Part shown: in pieces, positions 50,501 to 62,828 of the stretch | How the letters are laid out: the number at the start of each line of letters is the position of its first letter | Numbering within the stretch: the stretch's first letter is position 1 | Origin: Albula goreensis | Lineage: Eukaryota > Chordata > Actinopteri > Albuliformes > Albulidae | Direction: 5' to 3' | Length of the DNA: 64,000 bases | NCBI GenBank assembly: GCA_022829145.1 | Contig: CM040749.1 | Location: forward strand, 17,259,987-17,323,986 | Notes under the pieces: generated by a model | What the model saw: the letters and a program-made list of their open reading frames with translations, nothing else | The model's database searches: none | Told to the model about the DNA's origin: nothing | Position numbers and translations under genes: made by a program

Positions 50501-53500
50501 ATAGTATCTGAGGAAGCTTCTGCTTCTGAAGTTTAAGGAAGGGGAAACTTGCCTGCATGTTTGTCACAGGGTCATCCTAGGTTGGTAATCCTATTGTATT
50601 AGATGCTCCGAGATGTACCAGGAAAACTATCCATTTAACTTTCATTGGACCGAGACAGCAAACATAAAAATAAAAGGCTGTAATAACTGGGTTGCTTTCT
50701 TGATTCTTGCTCCATTGTTGTAAGTGTTTTTTGTAGTGCTCTATTATTCCCCCACACATGCTAATCGGAAAGGGAAATTACAGGGCAGTACCAGAGGGGC
50801 AGACCCTCATGTTGCATACATTTAGACACAGTTCCAGGGTTCTAGTTGAATATATAAAATTTACGGACTGATTATTTTTCAGCGAATGACACCATGCAAT
50901 ATGGAGAGACTAGAAAACATGCCCCCATCAATCCCTCTCCATCCTTTCACACCGCACACTGCTCTCTGACAGCTGTACTAAAGCTGCTTTTGGTCTGCTG
51001 AGAAAGCCTTTCATTCTTATCGTGTGGATCGATCTTAGGACTTAAGGTGTGAAAGACTGAAAAGAGAGCTGCAAATCATTGTAAAATCCACAAAACCATT
51101 GAGTTTTCAGCAGAGAACTGTGGGTGAATGGAGGGGAAGAGGGGAGGGGTCTGGGGAAGACAAAACCCAAACTAGAAAATGCATTGTATTGAGACTATAT
51201 CTTTGTTCTTTATACTGATTAACTTATTAAAAGTTAAAAGTTATTTTAGCTCAGAACTGAACATAAATAAATATTGTTCAGACAGAAATGTAAAAATTAA
51301 ATATAAGAAAACAAGAAATAAAATAAAAAAGAAAACACTAGCCTACTCATCATCAAAGACAAAATGCATTAAAGTTTGAACAAACAAGCTGTGCTGTGTG
51401 TGCTGTGGCTGACATATAGAAAGGGGGGAACAAGACCAAGGGCATCCTCAATGCAACTGCACTGTCTCACTCACAGACAGAACATTGTTAAACGCCTGCC
51501 TCCGCCCTTCAGCAACAGGAGAAAGATGCAGGGGATTTTTGTGACTCCTGAAATCTTTGTACTCCAGATTAGTACAACACCACACAATGAAAGCTGTAGG
51601 TGGATGTTGTGTTCTCTGGTGTGCAGGGCCCCAGGGAGGCGCAGCATTTGAATAGAGGCCTGGTTTTGGTGCCACTGAAAACATCTGCAGTGATCTAGGA
51701 AATGATAGAGCATAAAAGCTAATTAAACAGCTGAATTAAGTGTATTAACAGAGCAGAACAATTAAGATTCATTGCGGTAATGAAGCCCGCAAACACAGAT
51801 GTATGGTCAGTCACATGCTGTGTTCATGGCTGTTGCCCACCTGGCTCAAGCTGTCTTGCATCCTATCTCTTCCACTGTGTCTCTTTCGATTTCATTTACT
51901 GTTGTTTGAGGAAGGGAGCTGCTCACACATACAGTTTGAGGACACATGTACTAACACTTCATATATCAAACACACACAAACACAAATACACACACACAGA
52001 GTACAAACCACCACCAATCCAAATAACAAGGAGCCAATTAACAGCAGCAGATGCAGTAATCTCATCAAAGAGTTGTATGTCAAAAATAAATCAGTTTATG
52101 CAGTTAAAGATATTTATGAGAAGCAGTTTCAAATACAAAACATAAACACACCAGTAGTGTTTAATCATGATAGCGTTTAAACAAGGGTACAAGAAAGAAC
52201 ATACAGGAGGAAAAGTATGGATTCAATTTCACAACCTTCCTGTTAAGGGTAAAAATCTGAACAGTGAGCATGCTCAGTGACAAATGTTACCCCCAAGGAG
52301 ACAGCATCTGGATTGATCCTGTGGGGAGAGATACATTACCATAGCCACAGCAATCTGGACATGGCTCATATAAGATTCACAGCTGTCATTGCAACAGCTG
52401 CTCCAGCACTGACCGTGATCAGCTGAGGATGGTCTCATTACATCACGTTTACATTTCTGCAATTAAGCAAATTCTTTTAATAAGCGCATTAAAAAATTAA
52501 CTGAAAAAAAATCAAAGAGAAGTCATCAAGCAGAAGTGTGAGAGTTACATTACCCTCAGTTCCAGCACTGTCACTGCACTGGGGAATCCACAGAACTGTC
52601 TTACTCGACCCCCTTATGAAAACAATAACATGTCATTTATACAAAAAACCTAAGCCATTAAAAAAAGCTATTGCATGTCTGATTGCTCAAACACTACACA
52701 CTTTTGTCCTTTTTTCCAATATTCCCATATGTCAGCTGAAGAGAAGGATAGCTGCTTCCTGCAGGCAGATATTAGGGATGCTTTCTAATTTACAATGCTC
52801 CTCTCTGTGAGGGAACGATTAAGTAAGAGCTTTATTCAGCTGAGCGAGGTTTAGCACCCCCAGGGGAGTTGTCTTCTCCATACATCATAATCACCATTCA
52901 TCAACCGCACACAAATCGACCTGCATCTCTGCACAAAGGCAGCTATCCATATTTATGATCCTGCGACCTGGCCAAAGATACGCCAATGGGATGAAGTGTT
53001 TCATAACGCATCCATACCTTTATCTCCCCAGTTAGGAAATTATTTGAAGAACCTTCACAGGATTCTACATAAAAGTTTAAAAGACCCCATGGTTACATTT
53101 TTTAGTTTTTAAAACTTCAATATCAGTCCTTTAAATGAGAAAGTTAATGTGAAAGACACGTGCTGAGAAATGCAATGACAGGGTGCTTTGAAGAGCTGTA
53201 GTTGTGCGTATGGCAGAGAATTAGAGGTACTGCTCTATGTTCAGATCTGTAAAGAATTATACGTCATATTCTATTCCCTGCTTATTCTTGATCCCAACCC
53301 CGTAACACTGTACAAAGCAGAAAGGTATATCTCAGCTGTGCTAATAGGGGTTTACAGAGTTGCTCTTGACAGATCCATGATTTTCACTGAAGAATGTGGG
53401 GAAAATTATACTTAGCCAAGAAAAATAAATCATTTTTGATGAAAGGCTGTAGAGGAGAAAAAAATGTGCTTTTATGCACCTATTAAGAATGAGCTAAAAA

Positions 53501-56500
53501 TGTATACATAATAAATTATGTAATACTTTGTATGTCTCAAGCTTCAGAAGAAAACATTAAAAAAGTAAAAAGGTAAAGCTAAACTTTGTATTCATAAACA
53601 ACCTCTAAATCTAGATCTGGCCAGATATTTTGTGTACAGATTCCACAATAAACACAAAGTATAATAGCACAATGTAAATTGCTGAACATAAATCATTACA
53701 GTTTGCTTCTGTTTGCTCTGCCTTCAGGAACAGATGGCATTCACTGTCTCCACTGACCAGAGAAAATTAACGGGAAACTGAAAAATTAGAAAAACATCTT
53801 GTAAATCTGGAATCACTTAAAGAACTAAACATTTACTTGATGTAATATTTTTTGTGAATGTGTGTTGAAAAGTGGCTTTTGCAAAGTCATCCATGAAAGG
53901 ATGTGAGGAGTCTATTGATGATATAGAAATAATTTGATTTATTTAGTATGAGGTGCTGTGTTTATATGTTGACGCACAGCAGAAAACCAGATACCTATAT
54001 CATACCTATATCTAAGTTCAGTGGTCCAATTTTGGTGAAATGTTTAAAACAAATTCTCCCTGTATATTACAGAGAATGTTCCTGAGATTCAGGTAGCCTG
54101 AGATGAAACAGAATTGTCTTTAGCATCTTGCATGCAGGAAAGGTTTTAATTTGTGGGAATGTCCGTGATTGAGTGTTTCTTTTAAAAAATGAGAATAATT
54201 TCTCTGTTACGTTTTATAATGATGGCATCATGTAATCTTGGGTCTCCTGGACCTAGTGAAATACACAACATTCATTAAATTACATAACATTTGGCACGGA
54301 AACTGAATTTTTGCATAGACATACACTATTACGCAAATAAAAGGGTTACACACTCAGCAAACACCCAAGGATGCTACATCATATCCCTATGCCATGATGA
54401 TCAGAAGTGTGTAATTGTATTACAGCAAGCCTATCACTGCAACAAGTGACCACTTTGCCCTGGAGCCCACACCACTGACTGAATGAGCGTACTGTGCAAC
54501 AGTTCCACCCAAGCTGTCAGCCTGGAAAGATGTATCAAGGCTTACAGCAAGAGATAATACATGTGATCATGGTTGAAGGAGCAAGAGATTTCAAAGAAAG
54601 CAAGTTTTGTGTCACTGCAGAAAATTTGGAGAACCATTAGTTTAAAATCTTCAGTTTAATGAGAATATGGTTTACAGCAGAAGAAACGTGACTGGGCATA
54701 ATTCTCCTGCTGTGTGCAAGAGCCATTTTTAGTTACTATGCTAATTTCATTTCAACAAAACGGCACGTCATCACAGCAAGAAGAAGATTTGTTTCTGATC
54801 AGGCTAAACATGGTAATTATGGATGTTTAATGAATAAAATGAGCTAGATTGATTTATAATGCCTGTATTTGCAGAACGTAGAGGAATAACTTGGTGAACA
54901 TTTTGAGACACATTCATTTTACATGTTTGACTCAAATTCTGTTTGACAAAAGGGTTTTTTATACTTGAGTATGTATTTTAATTTTTTATCAACATCCCTT
55001 ATGATATGACGGTCTGTTGTAGTACAATAATCACCACACTGATTGGCATTTGTGTAAACAGATGTAGTGCCAGATTTAGGTATAACCTAATTGTCATCTA
55101 GTGTTTGGTCTACTGAACAGGTTTACAAAGTTAATAAGCAGGTAAATAAATGTTAATTAATGCCAACACCTTTTACTCAGTGTCTGATATATATATGCAT
55201 ATACATAACTTCTAAAAACATAAATGAATACATAGAGAAATACATACTGAGTGTAGTAACAGCAGAGTTACTGGAGCACATCCTCCATTTGGAATCATTT
55301 AATGGCAGCTTGTCAAGCTAATATCCATAGCACAAGCATCTGGATCCAGACTCATCCCTCACATGAGTGAGCCAGAGTCGGGTGGCAGCAGCCACAAGCC
55401 CCTCAGAGCTTCATAGAGATTTCTGAAAAAGAAGCGGAGCACAGAACAGAAGCCTGTCCCTCACACCCTTCAGAAAATCAGCAACAGCATTCATTAAGCT
55501 TACTGGAATGCATCATTCCCCAGACAGTTGGAAACTACTGACAAAAGCAAGATCCAAGATGTGTGACCATTATTTCAAATATCAGAAACAAGAAAGTAAA
55601 TACTGAGTGGTTTTCAATATTTGGCAATATGGCTCTTTTAACTGCTTTTGATGGACTTTACCATGCTGCATATTATCAACAATGTATGGACAATATATCA
55701 TATTTCTTTATATACTTTTCATGAAAAAAAAAATCATGGGCATATTAGAGTTTACTAACATTCTTGGAGTTCAGTTAGCTCAGTGGCAAAGTTATCCCAA
55801 TATCTCCTGAAATATGTCCTCAAATTATACTGAAAACAACTGAGTTAGATAGCATATGTAGACCATATATAATAGAAAGATCTAAAATTTGTTTGCTGTA
55901 AATGGGTACTGACCTTATGGTAATTCTAATAAGAGGAGGGTACAAAACCAATGATTAATTTAAGGTAGTATTAATTGAATTTATACTGATTAAATTATAC
56001 AGAAACAGAACATGGAAGTGTAAAAAAAGAGATAATTCTAATTAAAATAGAAAGTGCTGTTTAATAAAACAAGCTGTACAGAGAACATATTTGCTCAACT
56101 AAAATATTGATAGTTATCAGATGTGACAAGCAGTTGGAGAAACATGTCTGTTCTCAAAGAGGATAGCCAAACAACTGAAGTGGATACACAATCAAGCTGA
56201 GGGGAGAATGAGGAGCATGTTCAAACAAGTCTAAGCCCAATTTAATTTAGCTTCTGCAACAAAGAAAACAGAAAAATAAATGATGTTTTGGAAACCATAT
56301 GGTCACCTAAGCTAAAGATAAGTTAAAATAGCTTATACTTTATTTATGTTTTCCATAAGAGGTTCAGATAACCTTTGACTCAGTAAAGATGAATAGGAAT
56401 GGGAATATATACATGCAGTCACATTCCTCTGTTAACTAGACTGTTTTTGTTTCATACTATTTTGTGTTGAACATGGACCAGGAGAATTGCCCTCTGGATG

Positions 56501-56800
56501 AGCACTATTTTCCTCCACATACCCACACTCGCACATTTTTAGCATGAAGTTTGAACACATTAAACATAACAGTGGGGAGGAAAAAGAGGACATTTCTGAA
56601 ATAATCCGAAAAAATATAATCCCACAGATTATTATTGATATTTGCTTGATTTTTTATTGGAGGGAGATATATTTTGTATGTCTCTTTATTTAAGTGTTAA
56701 CATTTTATTGTTCATCTATAAAACCTTTTGGTTACAAAGATGTATGAACAGTGTTAAATAAATTCTTATAGAGATTCTTCAAAAAAAAAAAAAAAGTTAA
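41444..56800. other. gene-poor stretch with scattered GC-richer islands
   Basis: No coding exon was recognised on either strand. Islands of higher complexity at about 43850-44150, 44780-45310, 47000-47280, 48280-48480, 51440-51680 and 52820-53040 differ from the AT-rich background and could be conserved enhancers, but sequence alone cannot show this. Microsatellites lie at 46604-46621 (TA) and 47479-47516 (ATC). Confidence 0.5.
47479..47516. repeat. (ATC)n microsatellite
   Basis: About 12.5 uninterrupted TCA/ATC units. On the minus strand it opens a frame with a run of aspartates, which is not a gene. Confidence 0.95.
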
Positions 56801-56820
56801 AAATAATAATAATAATAATA
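56781..56820. repeat. A15 run and (AAT)n repeat
   Basis: Fifteen A bases (56781-56795) are followed by AAT repeats (56801-56820), about 80 bp upstream of the 5S-headed SINE. This is a simple repeat. Confidence 0.85.
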
Positions 56821-56902
56821 CACAGGGTCTATTCTTTCTGGTAAGATATGAAGTTTGCAGCATGTTGGTTTAATGTAAAATGCAAACTCCTAACCCAAAA
56901 CC

Positions 56903-57290
56903 AACAGCCACAACACCCTGAACCCTTTTAATGTTAAACTGCTGAGGCCAAGCAAGTATGGGCTTGGTTAATACGTGGATGTGAGACCTCCAGAGTAAAC
57001 TATGTTGCTGCTGCAAAAGTGGTTGGAGAGCCAATGGGGGCCATTCCTCTCTGGACCAAAGACAAATGCAGAGTTCCAGCACAATGGTAGGGCTGTTAAA
57101 GTACTACCCTTCAGATGAGACATTAAAAACTGAGGTCCTGACTCACAGTGGTCTGAAACTATCCCATAGCACTTTTTGAAAGAATAGGGGTGCTAACACC
57201 AGCGTCTTGGTCATGTTCCCAGTACAATTGGCTGTAAAAGAGAATTGAATTCTCAGATGGCCTACATGGTTAAATAAAGGATCTCTTTTT
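56903..57290 (+). mobile_element. 5S rRNA-derived SINE (SINE3-like) with LINE-type tail
   Basis: The head (about 56903-57021) aligns by eye with 5S rRNA. It keeps 'caccctgaac', a degenerate internal control region (ggccaagca, gggcttggttaatac) and 'tggatgtgagacc', followed by the 'tgctgc' end. The body contains 'gaggtcctgactca' and 'aggggtgctaacacc', and the end reads 'atggttaaataaagg' (57266-57280), a tail form found on many fish SINEs mobilised by CR1/L2-type LINEs. A 5S head makes it SINE3-type and not tRNA-derived. Divergence from true 5S is high, so the copy is old. Confidence 0.75.
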
Positions 57291-59317
57291 ATAAAAAGCA
57301 ACAGCTGGGTATGAAAGAAAGTGTAAAATGTACTCAATATAAGTGGACAAATTGCTTTTTATACATCTACATACACAAAAGCTGGGGACCCTGTCAAGAC
57401 TCAGGGGAGGCAGATGGAAAGGGAGGTGAATGGTTCAGAACTGAAGGCATGTGAAACTGGCACCAGTGATCTGCAGTGGTCAAAGCATGATTAGACAGTG
57501 CTTATGTAAAGCCAGAATGTCCTCAACATGTGCATTGTACTAGTGAGCAATGTGAGCAAGACCAGGGTCCAGAGAAAACTGTGACCCGGTACTGCCCCCA
57601 CTCTGCCCAGACTCAGCAGGCCACTGGACCTTCCTGTCTGGTTCTGACAGCCCAGTTAAAAACAGATCTCCATTTACGTAATCAGAGTTATAACCAGCTG
57701 GCTCCATCTTTATGAAACCACTCTGCTTCATCGTCCTCTCATCTTCAGGGACGCCCCTTATTGCAGATTAGAATACATTATCTCTAATCATGAATAATAC
57801 AGGCGATACATCCAAGTGATTTTTTTGAAACATTCTTTTCAAACTTCACATTAGTGTATATACTAGGTTTTATATAAAATAGCTTCTCTGAATTCTATAT
57901 TTATAGAACACACATACTGTGCATTGGTTGGATTCTCTATATTTAGTATTTTAAAGCAGTATTTTTGTATTGGAACTGCCCCCTATAAAAATATATTTAT
58001 TGTTAAATATTTATACACATTAAAAGACACATTGTCCCATACTTTTATTAAATTTCATTCACATACAAAATATCTGCCCAGCCCATGTTACTCAGGTCAT
58101 ATGTGATACCCTCAAAAATAATTAACTAATGTTAGCTTAGCCAGTCCCATAGTCTGAAGCATGGTGAGGCAGGTTAGGTTTCAGATACAGAGTATGTTTC
58201 TTGTATTTAGTACTAGTTGGTCATGATTGGTACACCATATTGTGTATCACAATATCAGAGGTGAGATAGCCTTATCACCTTAATAAGTATAAGAGCACAG
58301 GGATAGAATTGTTGTTGATGAATATAATTTTAGCTACATCACTTCAGCTATTGAGCTATGTTAGAAGTTGCACAATCACTCATTACTTTGGCATAACATC
58401 AGTTCAGCACATTAACATTAATAACAGATTGAGGACAGATTTTTTTCATTTTTGTAGACATATCAAAATGGCAAAAATAATTTTAATTACATTAGAATTC
58501 CTGGAAAAAAATAATTTGTTTTGGAAGGGACCAGAGTACAGATTCTGCAGCCACCCTAAGCCCAGAAAAATATTTTATCTGAACTGTTTTGTGGGCAGAT
58601 CCAAAGTCGGATGATGACATTGATGCAATCTTCCTTGGAAATAAGACCTGCCAATTCATGGAACTGCAGCTAACTTCAAAGTGTAATTAAAGACTACAAC
58701 TCAAACTACTGCCAAGTTATTATCACATGATATTAAATATTGCAAAGGCTTAGGAAGTTATTTTAAATCTAATCTATAGATGTTACTCCAGGGAATAATA
58801 ATATTTGCAGTTTATCTTAATCTTTGTAAGAGCTGTCATTCTGTCAGAGTGGGTATGTAAAGAGCTCATTAAACAATAACTAATCTAGGCATATTTTTTA
58901 AATTATAAATATTGAAAACAATAAATATTGTACATAAACAGTCCCTTGTTAAAAGACAGGTGGAAGATGTGAACATTTTAATGAAATAAAAGCGGTATGT
59001 TTGCCAGAAAGCATGTTAGCCAAATCACTGTGAGCTGTGTCTCTTGGCTGCATTTCAACATACAAATACTGGTCTTTTACCCACAGTAATCTCTCTTTGT
59101 CTGATTATACACTTTGATTGGCTTTATAGCCCATATTAAACCAATAACTTGTTAAAGGCTTTGAAATGCTGCCAGTGGCCCCTATTCCAGAAAGAAATGT
59201 TGAATGATCTGTTTTTTTTTTTTAAAAAAAACAATGTCCACATTAAATAATATGAATAAGACATACAAAAACTGAGCAGAACAAAACAAAAAAGGGCTGG
59301 GGGAGCAGGTGATGACC
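57291..59317. other. AT-rich intergenic DNA
   Basis: No gene or repeat family was recognised. There are several T/A-rich runs, for example a T run at 59212-59223. Confidence 0.6.
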
Positions 59318-59635
59318 ACCTGTGGAGGTTTGTTACACAGTAATGGCCATACCTGTGGAGGTTTGTTACACAGTAATGGCCATACCTGTGGAGGTTTGTT
59401 ACACAGTAATGGCCATACCTGTGGAGGTTTGTTACACAGTAAGGTCCATACATTTAGAGGTTTGTTACACAGTAAGGTCCATACATTTAGAGGTTTGTTA
59501 CACAGTAAGGGCCATACCTGTGGAGGTTTGTTACACAGTAAGGTCCATACATTTAGAGGTTTGTTACACAGTAAGGATCATACCTGTGGAGGTTTGTTAC
59601 ACAGTAAGGTCCATACATTTAGAGGTTTGTTACAC
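59318..59635. repeat. 33-bp minisatellite, about 9.7 copies
   Basis: Units start at 59318, 59351, 59384, 59417, 59450, 59483, 59516, 59549, 59582 and 59615 (partial). All share the core gaggtttgttacacagtaa... and differ mainly at the unit start: type A begins acctgtgg, type B acatttag. The order is A A A A B B A B A B. Since 33 is a multiple of three, the array is open in two + frames and one - frame, giving repetitive 'proteins' that are artefacts. Confidence 0.97.
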
Positions 59636-59923
59636 GGTGTATCAATGTGCCAAACATGTTTATTTTTCTCAGTCAATTTTCCTCAGAGATTGTCAGAGAC
59701 AACAGAAGTCAACACCATGTGCTCCATGGACTATTTTGTGATACACATGAATGTCAAAACTTGCAAAAAGGTAGCAGATATTATGTTTATTACATGCAAT
59801 AATATGCCACTAATTGGTCTGTAATTATATGTTAATGAATAATAATTCAGTACTGATGTGTTACAGTCAGTACTGAAAGAAGAAGTGGGATCAAAGTTGG
59901 GCCATATTTTTTCTCTGTTTCAG

Positions 59924-59990
59924 TGTGTGTTCAGATTATTCATTGATAAGGGACAACATGGGAGATGAAGAGCCAGCAGATGATGACATG
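59924..59990 (+). CDS. weak candidate first coding exon of an unknown gene
   Basis: A good acceptor (ttttctctgtttcag, ending 59923) is followed by 34 nt of possible 5' UTR. Then comes an ATG with a purine at -3 and G at +4, eleven codons reading MGDEEPADDDM, and a donor (atg|gtgaga) at 59990/59991. An acidic short first coding exon of this kind occurs in several cytoskeletal genes, but I cannot assign it. No second exon was found in the remaining 4 kb, so the frame may be chance. Confidence 0.2.
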
Positions 59991-60147
59991 GTGAGAAAAA
60001 GACTGATTAATAATTAACTAGTGTGTTTGTAATGAGGTCTCTATTTTAACTGACAGCTGGTATGACTGTCTTTATATCACCCACAGATCAGTGTGACAAG
60101 AAAAGCTGTACAACCTTTTAGACCTTTTAATTGAGTTTCATTTACTC

Positions 60148-60482
60148 GTACAGGTGACCCATCCTTGCGGGGGTTAGAAGCTCAGCCCCCCCGTGATGTG
60201 GAAAAACCGCATAAAATTTTCGGCCCCCCCAGATGAGCAAAGCGAGCATGCAAGCGTAGCAAAGAGAGGTGAGCACCTCCAGCTGGGGGGTTTGCAGGAG
60301 TGCTGTGAGCATTTTAAACCAGACTGTAATTCTATGCTGTCTAGCGCTTAAATGGTTAGTCAGTTACAAGGGACAATTACATATTAAAAGGGAATTATCC
60401 CATAACTTTATTGTTTGTTGCCAACCCACATAAAATCAAAGCTGCGATGTGGAAAGCCATGATGTGGGAGGGTCACCTGTAC
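60148..60482. mobile_element. 335-bp non-autonomous DNA transposon with terminal inverted repeats
   Basis: The left end is gtacaggtgaccc (60148-60160) and the right end gggtcacctgtac (60470-60482), exact inverses of 13 bp. Beyond this both ends continue with related 'gatgtgg' sequence. The interior is CpG- and C-tract-rich (two runs of seven C), unlike the AT-rich flanks, and has no coding capacity. 'ttac' occurs next to both ends and may be a short target duplication. The superfamily is not assigned. Confidence 0.75.
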
Positions 60483-62615
60483 TTACCAATGCCTTGGTCA
60501 TTATACTGTTTCAACCATTCCATTCTGTCCAATGTTTTAAATACAGCTGAAAAAGCTATGATGCTCTAAGCACAAAACTGGCAGATTATAACATGTGAAA
60601 ACATAATTACTATAATACTATAATGCTAGTAATAATGAAAATTCTCTATATGTTTCTACAGTGAGAAATTAATATTTCTGTTACAGGTTCAACTGACCTG
60701 AACCTAAGCTAGGAAATTAAATTATTTTAAACAATGTTCAAGTTGGCTTTATTTGTCTCAAAAATCTATTTCATGTTCTCAAATTAGAAATATGCTTCAA
60801 TAACTATTTTTTCTTGGAGTGTTCCTGCATGCTCACAATTAGACCTGCTTGGAAATGTACTGAGATAGGTCACATTTTACTCTGTGCATTCTTGAAAATT
60901 TACAGGGATTATATTTTAACAATTTAACTGTATCCATTTGTGGCTATAACAAGTAAGTCCGCCTCTATATTTTATCAATGAAGCCTTTTATGTGTGACTA
61001 AACCAGCTGTCATTATATTCATTCGTATGGATGTATGCATTAGTCAGTAATTATATACCAGTGTATATTCCAGAGTATGCGTGCAATACATAAAAGCCCC
61101 ACTATTAATTTGTAATTCTTTATTTATATATGTCCTTTGACTGTGCTTTAAAATTGAACAATAATAAGAAGCCAAATACATTGTCTGAAAGTTGGTTTTA
61201 ATAAAAATAACTTAATGGTTCACAAAATTAATCTGGTGTATAATCCATATTTGGCTCAAACAAATATTTGAGCAGGAATATTGTCCAGATTCATAAACTT
61301 ACATTCTATTGCTGTGCTTTTCTTTGCATTCTGTCATCCTATGCTCACTTGTCCACATAATTTTATATTGCATATTTAGTATTTATCCTTTTTTTAAAAA
61401 AACAAGCAAGTTGTACCTAGTGTTCAGAGTTTTGCATCGGGAATGGCCTAAATCTCTGCTGTTGGACAGAAATGTACTATTTGTGTTTGCTGCATCTGGT
61501 TAAAAATATTAACAGTGCCATGTATATTCTTAGCTGCAGTGTAAAATGCTGTAACACATAGCACCCCCTGGAAAAAAGATGTACATGGAGGATGAACAAT
61601 GTGTTGGCACAAATGTTTTAATGGTGACTGCTCTGCGTCTTGGTAATAATAACAACAGTGATGCCCTCCAATGTTATTGTACAAGTAAAATAGATTTGGC
61701 TGAGAGGCTCACAATTTCAAATATATTTACCAATGTAATTGGTAAGTACAACATTTCCCTTTCTCTCCATTGCCCTTCCTCTCAATAATAATTTATATTT
61801 ATTTTAAATTGTGATGGAGATTTCTTGTATTCCTGTTGCTCTGAGGCTGGCAGTGGGGAAGGTCTGTTTGCAAAATCTTATAAAACTGATATCCAAGATG
61901 GAGTTAGTTGTGGCTTGCGCATTGATTCCTAAAATAACCATTTTAACCTATCAACACAAATCTTTGAAGGATTAAATTAGAGAAAAGTACATTTTAAATA
62001 ATTATTAAAGAAAATAATAGTACCATTTCTAGATTTCTAGAATTCTAGATTCCATTGAAAGTTTACCTGTCGACATCTTTGGTGTGAAAAAGTTCTCCTT
62101 AAATTCATACCTAAATTCTACATCTGAAATGAGTCCATCTGTATTGTTTTTCACATCAAAGATAATTTGCATATAACATACAAAATAAATGTTTATGCTA
62201 ACCAACAAATTATCAAAATCTGCTCCCAACGTAAATGGGAAATCTATTAATGTTTCATGGACTTTTGACATGTGGGAAATATCCAACAATGACTTCTTGG
62301 TTGTAGGTTTGCTGCAGCCTAATTGATAGTGAAATTGTTTGTGAAATATATGAGCTAGTAGAAGGGTCAACCTTTGATATCCTAGTCACAAGAAATAAAT
62401 ATTTAAGAAATAAATTTAATTTGTACCTAGTGGAGGTGTGTCTATATTCTCTGTGTTTATGCTGCATGAATATGAGACATATTTATGTATTCATATTATC
62501 TAGTGATTCCTGTGAAAATAAACTTTCACACATGTGTGGCCTTGGAGTTCATTTTCTCTGAAGTCAGTAAGCATCAATATAACTTAAAAAATTAGTCCTC
62601 AAGGGATTTTTCTCC
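60483..62615. other. AT-rich intergenic DNA
   Basis: No recognised feature. A 113-codon minus-strand frame at 62029-62370 lacks any known motif and lies in very AT-rich DNA. Confidence 0.5.
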
Positions 62616-62828
62616 CCTAGTAACAGGGCCAGGTGCCTCTTGGGAGTTCTGTTTCCTAGTAACAGGGCCAGGTACCTCATGAAGGTTCTCTCCTAGTAAC
62701 AGGGCCAGGTACCTCATGAAGGTTCTCTCCTAGTTACAGGGCCAGGTGCCTCTTGGGAGTTCTGTTTCCTAGTAACAGGGCCAGGTACCTCATGAAGGTT
62801 CTCTCCTAGTTACAGGGCCAGGTGCCTC
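62616..62828. repeat. 37/39-bp minisatellite, about 5.6 copies
   Basis: Units start at 62616, 62655, 62692, 62729, 62768 and 62805 (partial), all beginning cctagtaacagggccaggt or its ttac variant. Two forms alternate: 39-bp units with 'gcctcttgggagttctg' and 37-bp units with 'acctcatgaaggttct'. The order is long, short, short, long, short, long-like. Confidence 0.95.

Noticed and set aside
55770-55840. tRNA gene or tRNA-derived SINE ('gttagctcagtggcaaag')
   Set aside because: Only the A-box-like word is present. No B box or cloverleaf arms follow.
59318-59635. CRISPR array
   Set aside because: The units are contiguous with no unique spacers, and the DNA is vertebrate. It is a minisatellite.
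59309-59824. Repetitive 'proteins' of 171 and 139 codons, and a minus-strand frame of 105 codons
   Set aside because: They come from the 33-bp minisatellite, whose period keeps frames open on both strands.
62029-62370. 113-codon minus-strand frame
   Set aside because: It lies in very AT-rich DNA, shows no motif I recognise and no convincing splice sites. A chance frame is most likely, though a translated search would settle it.
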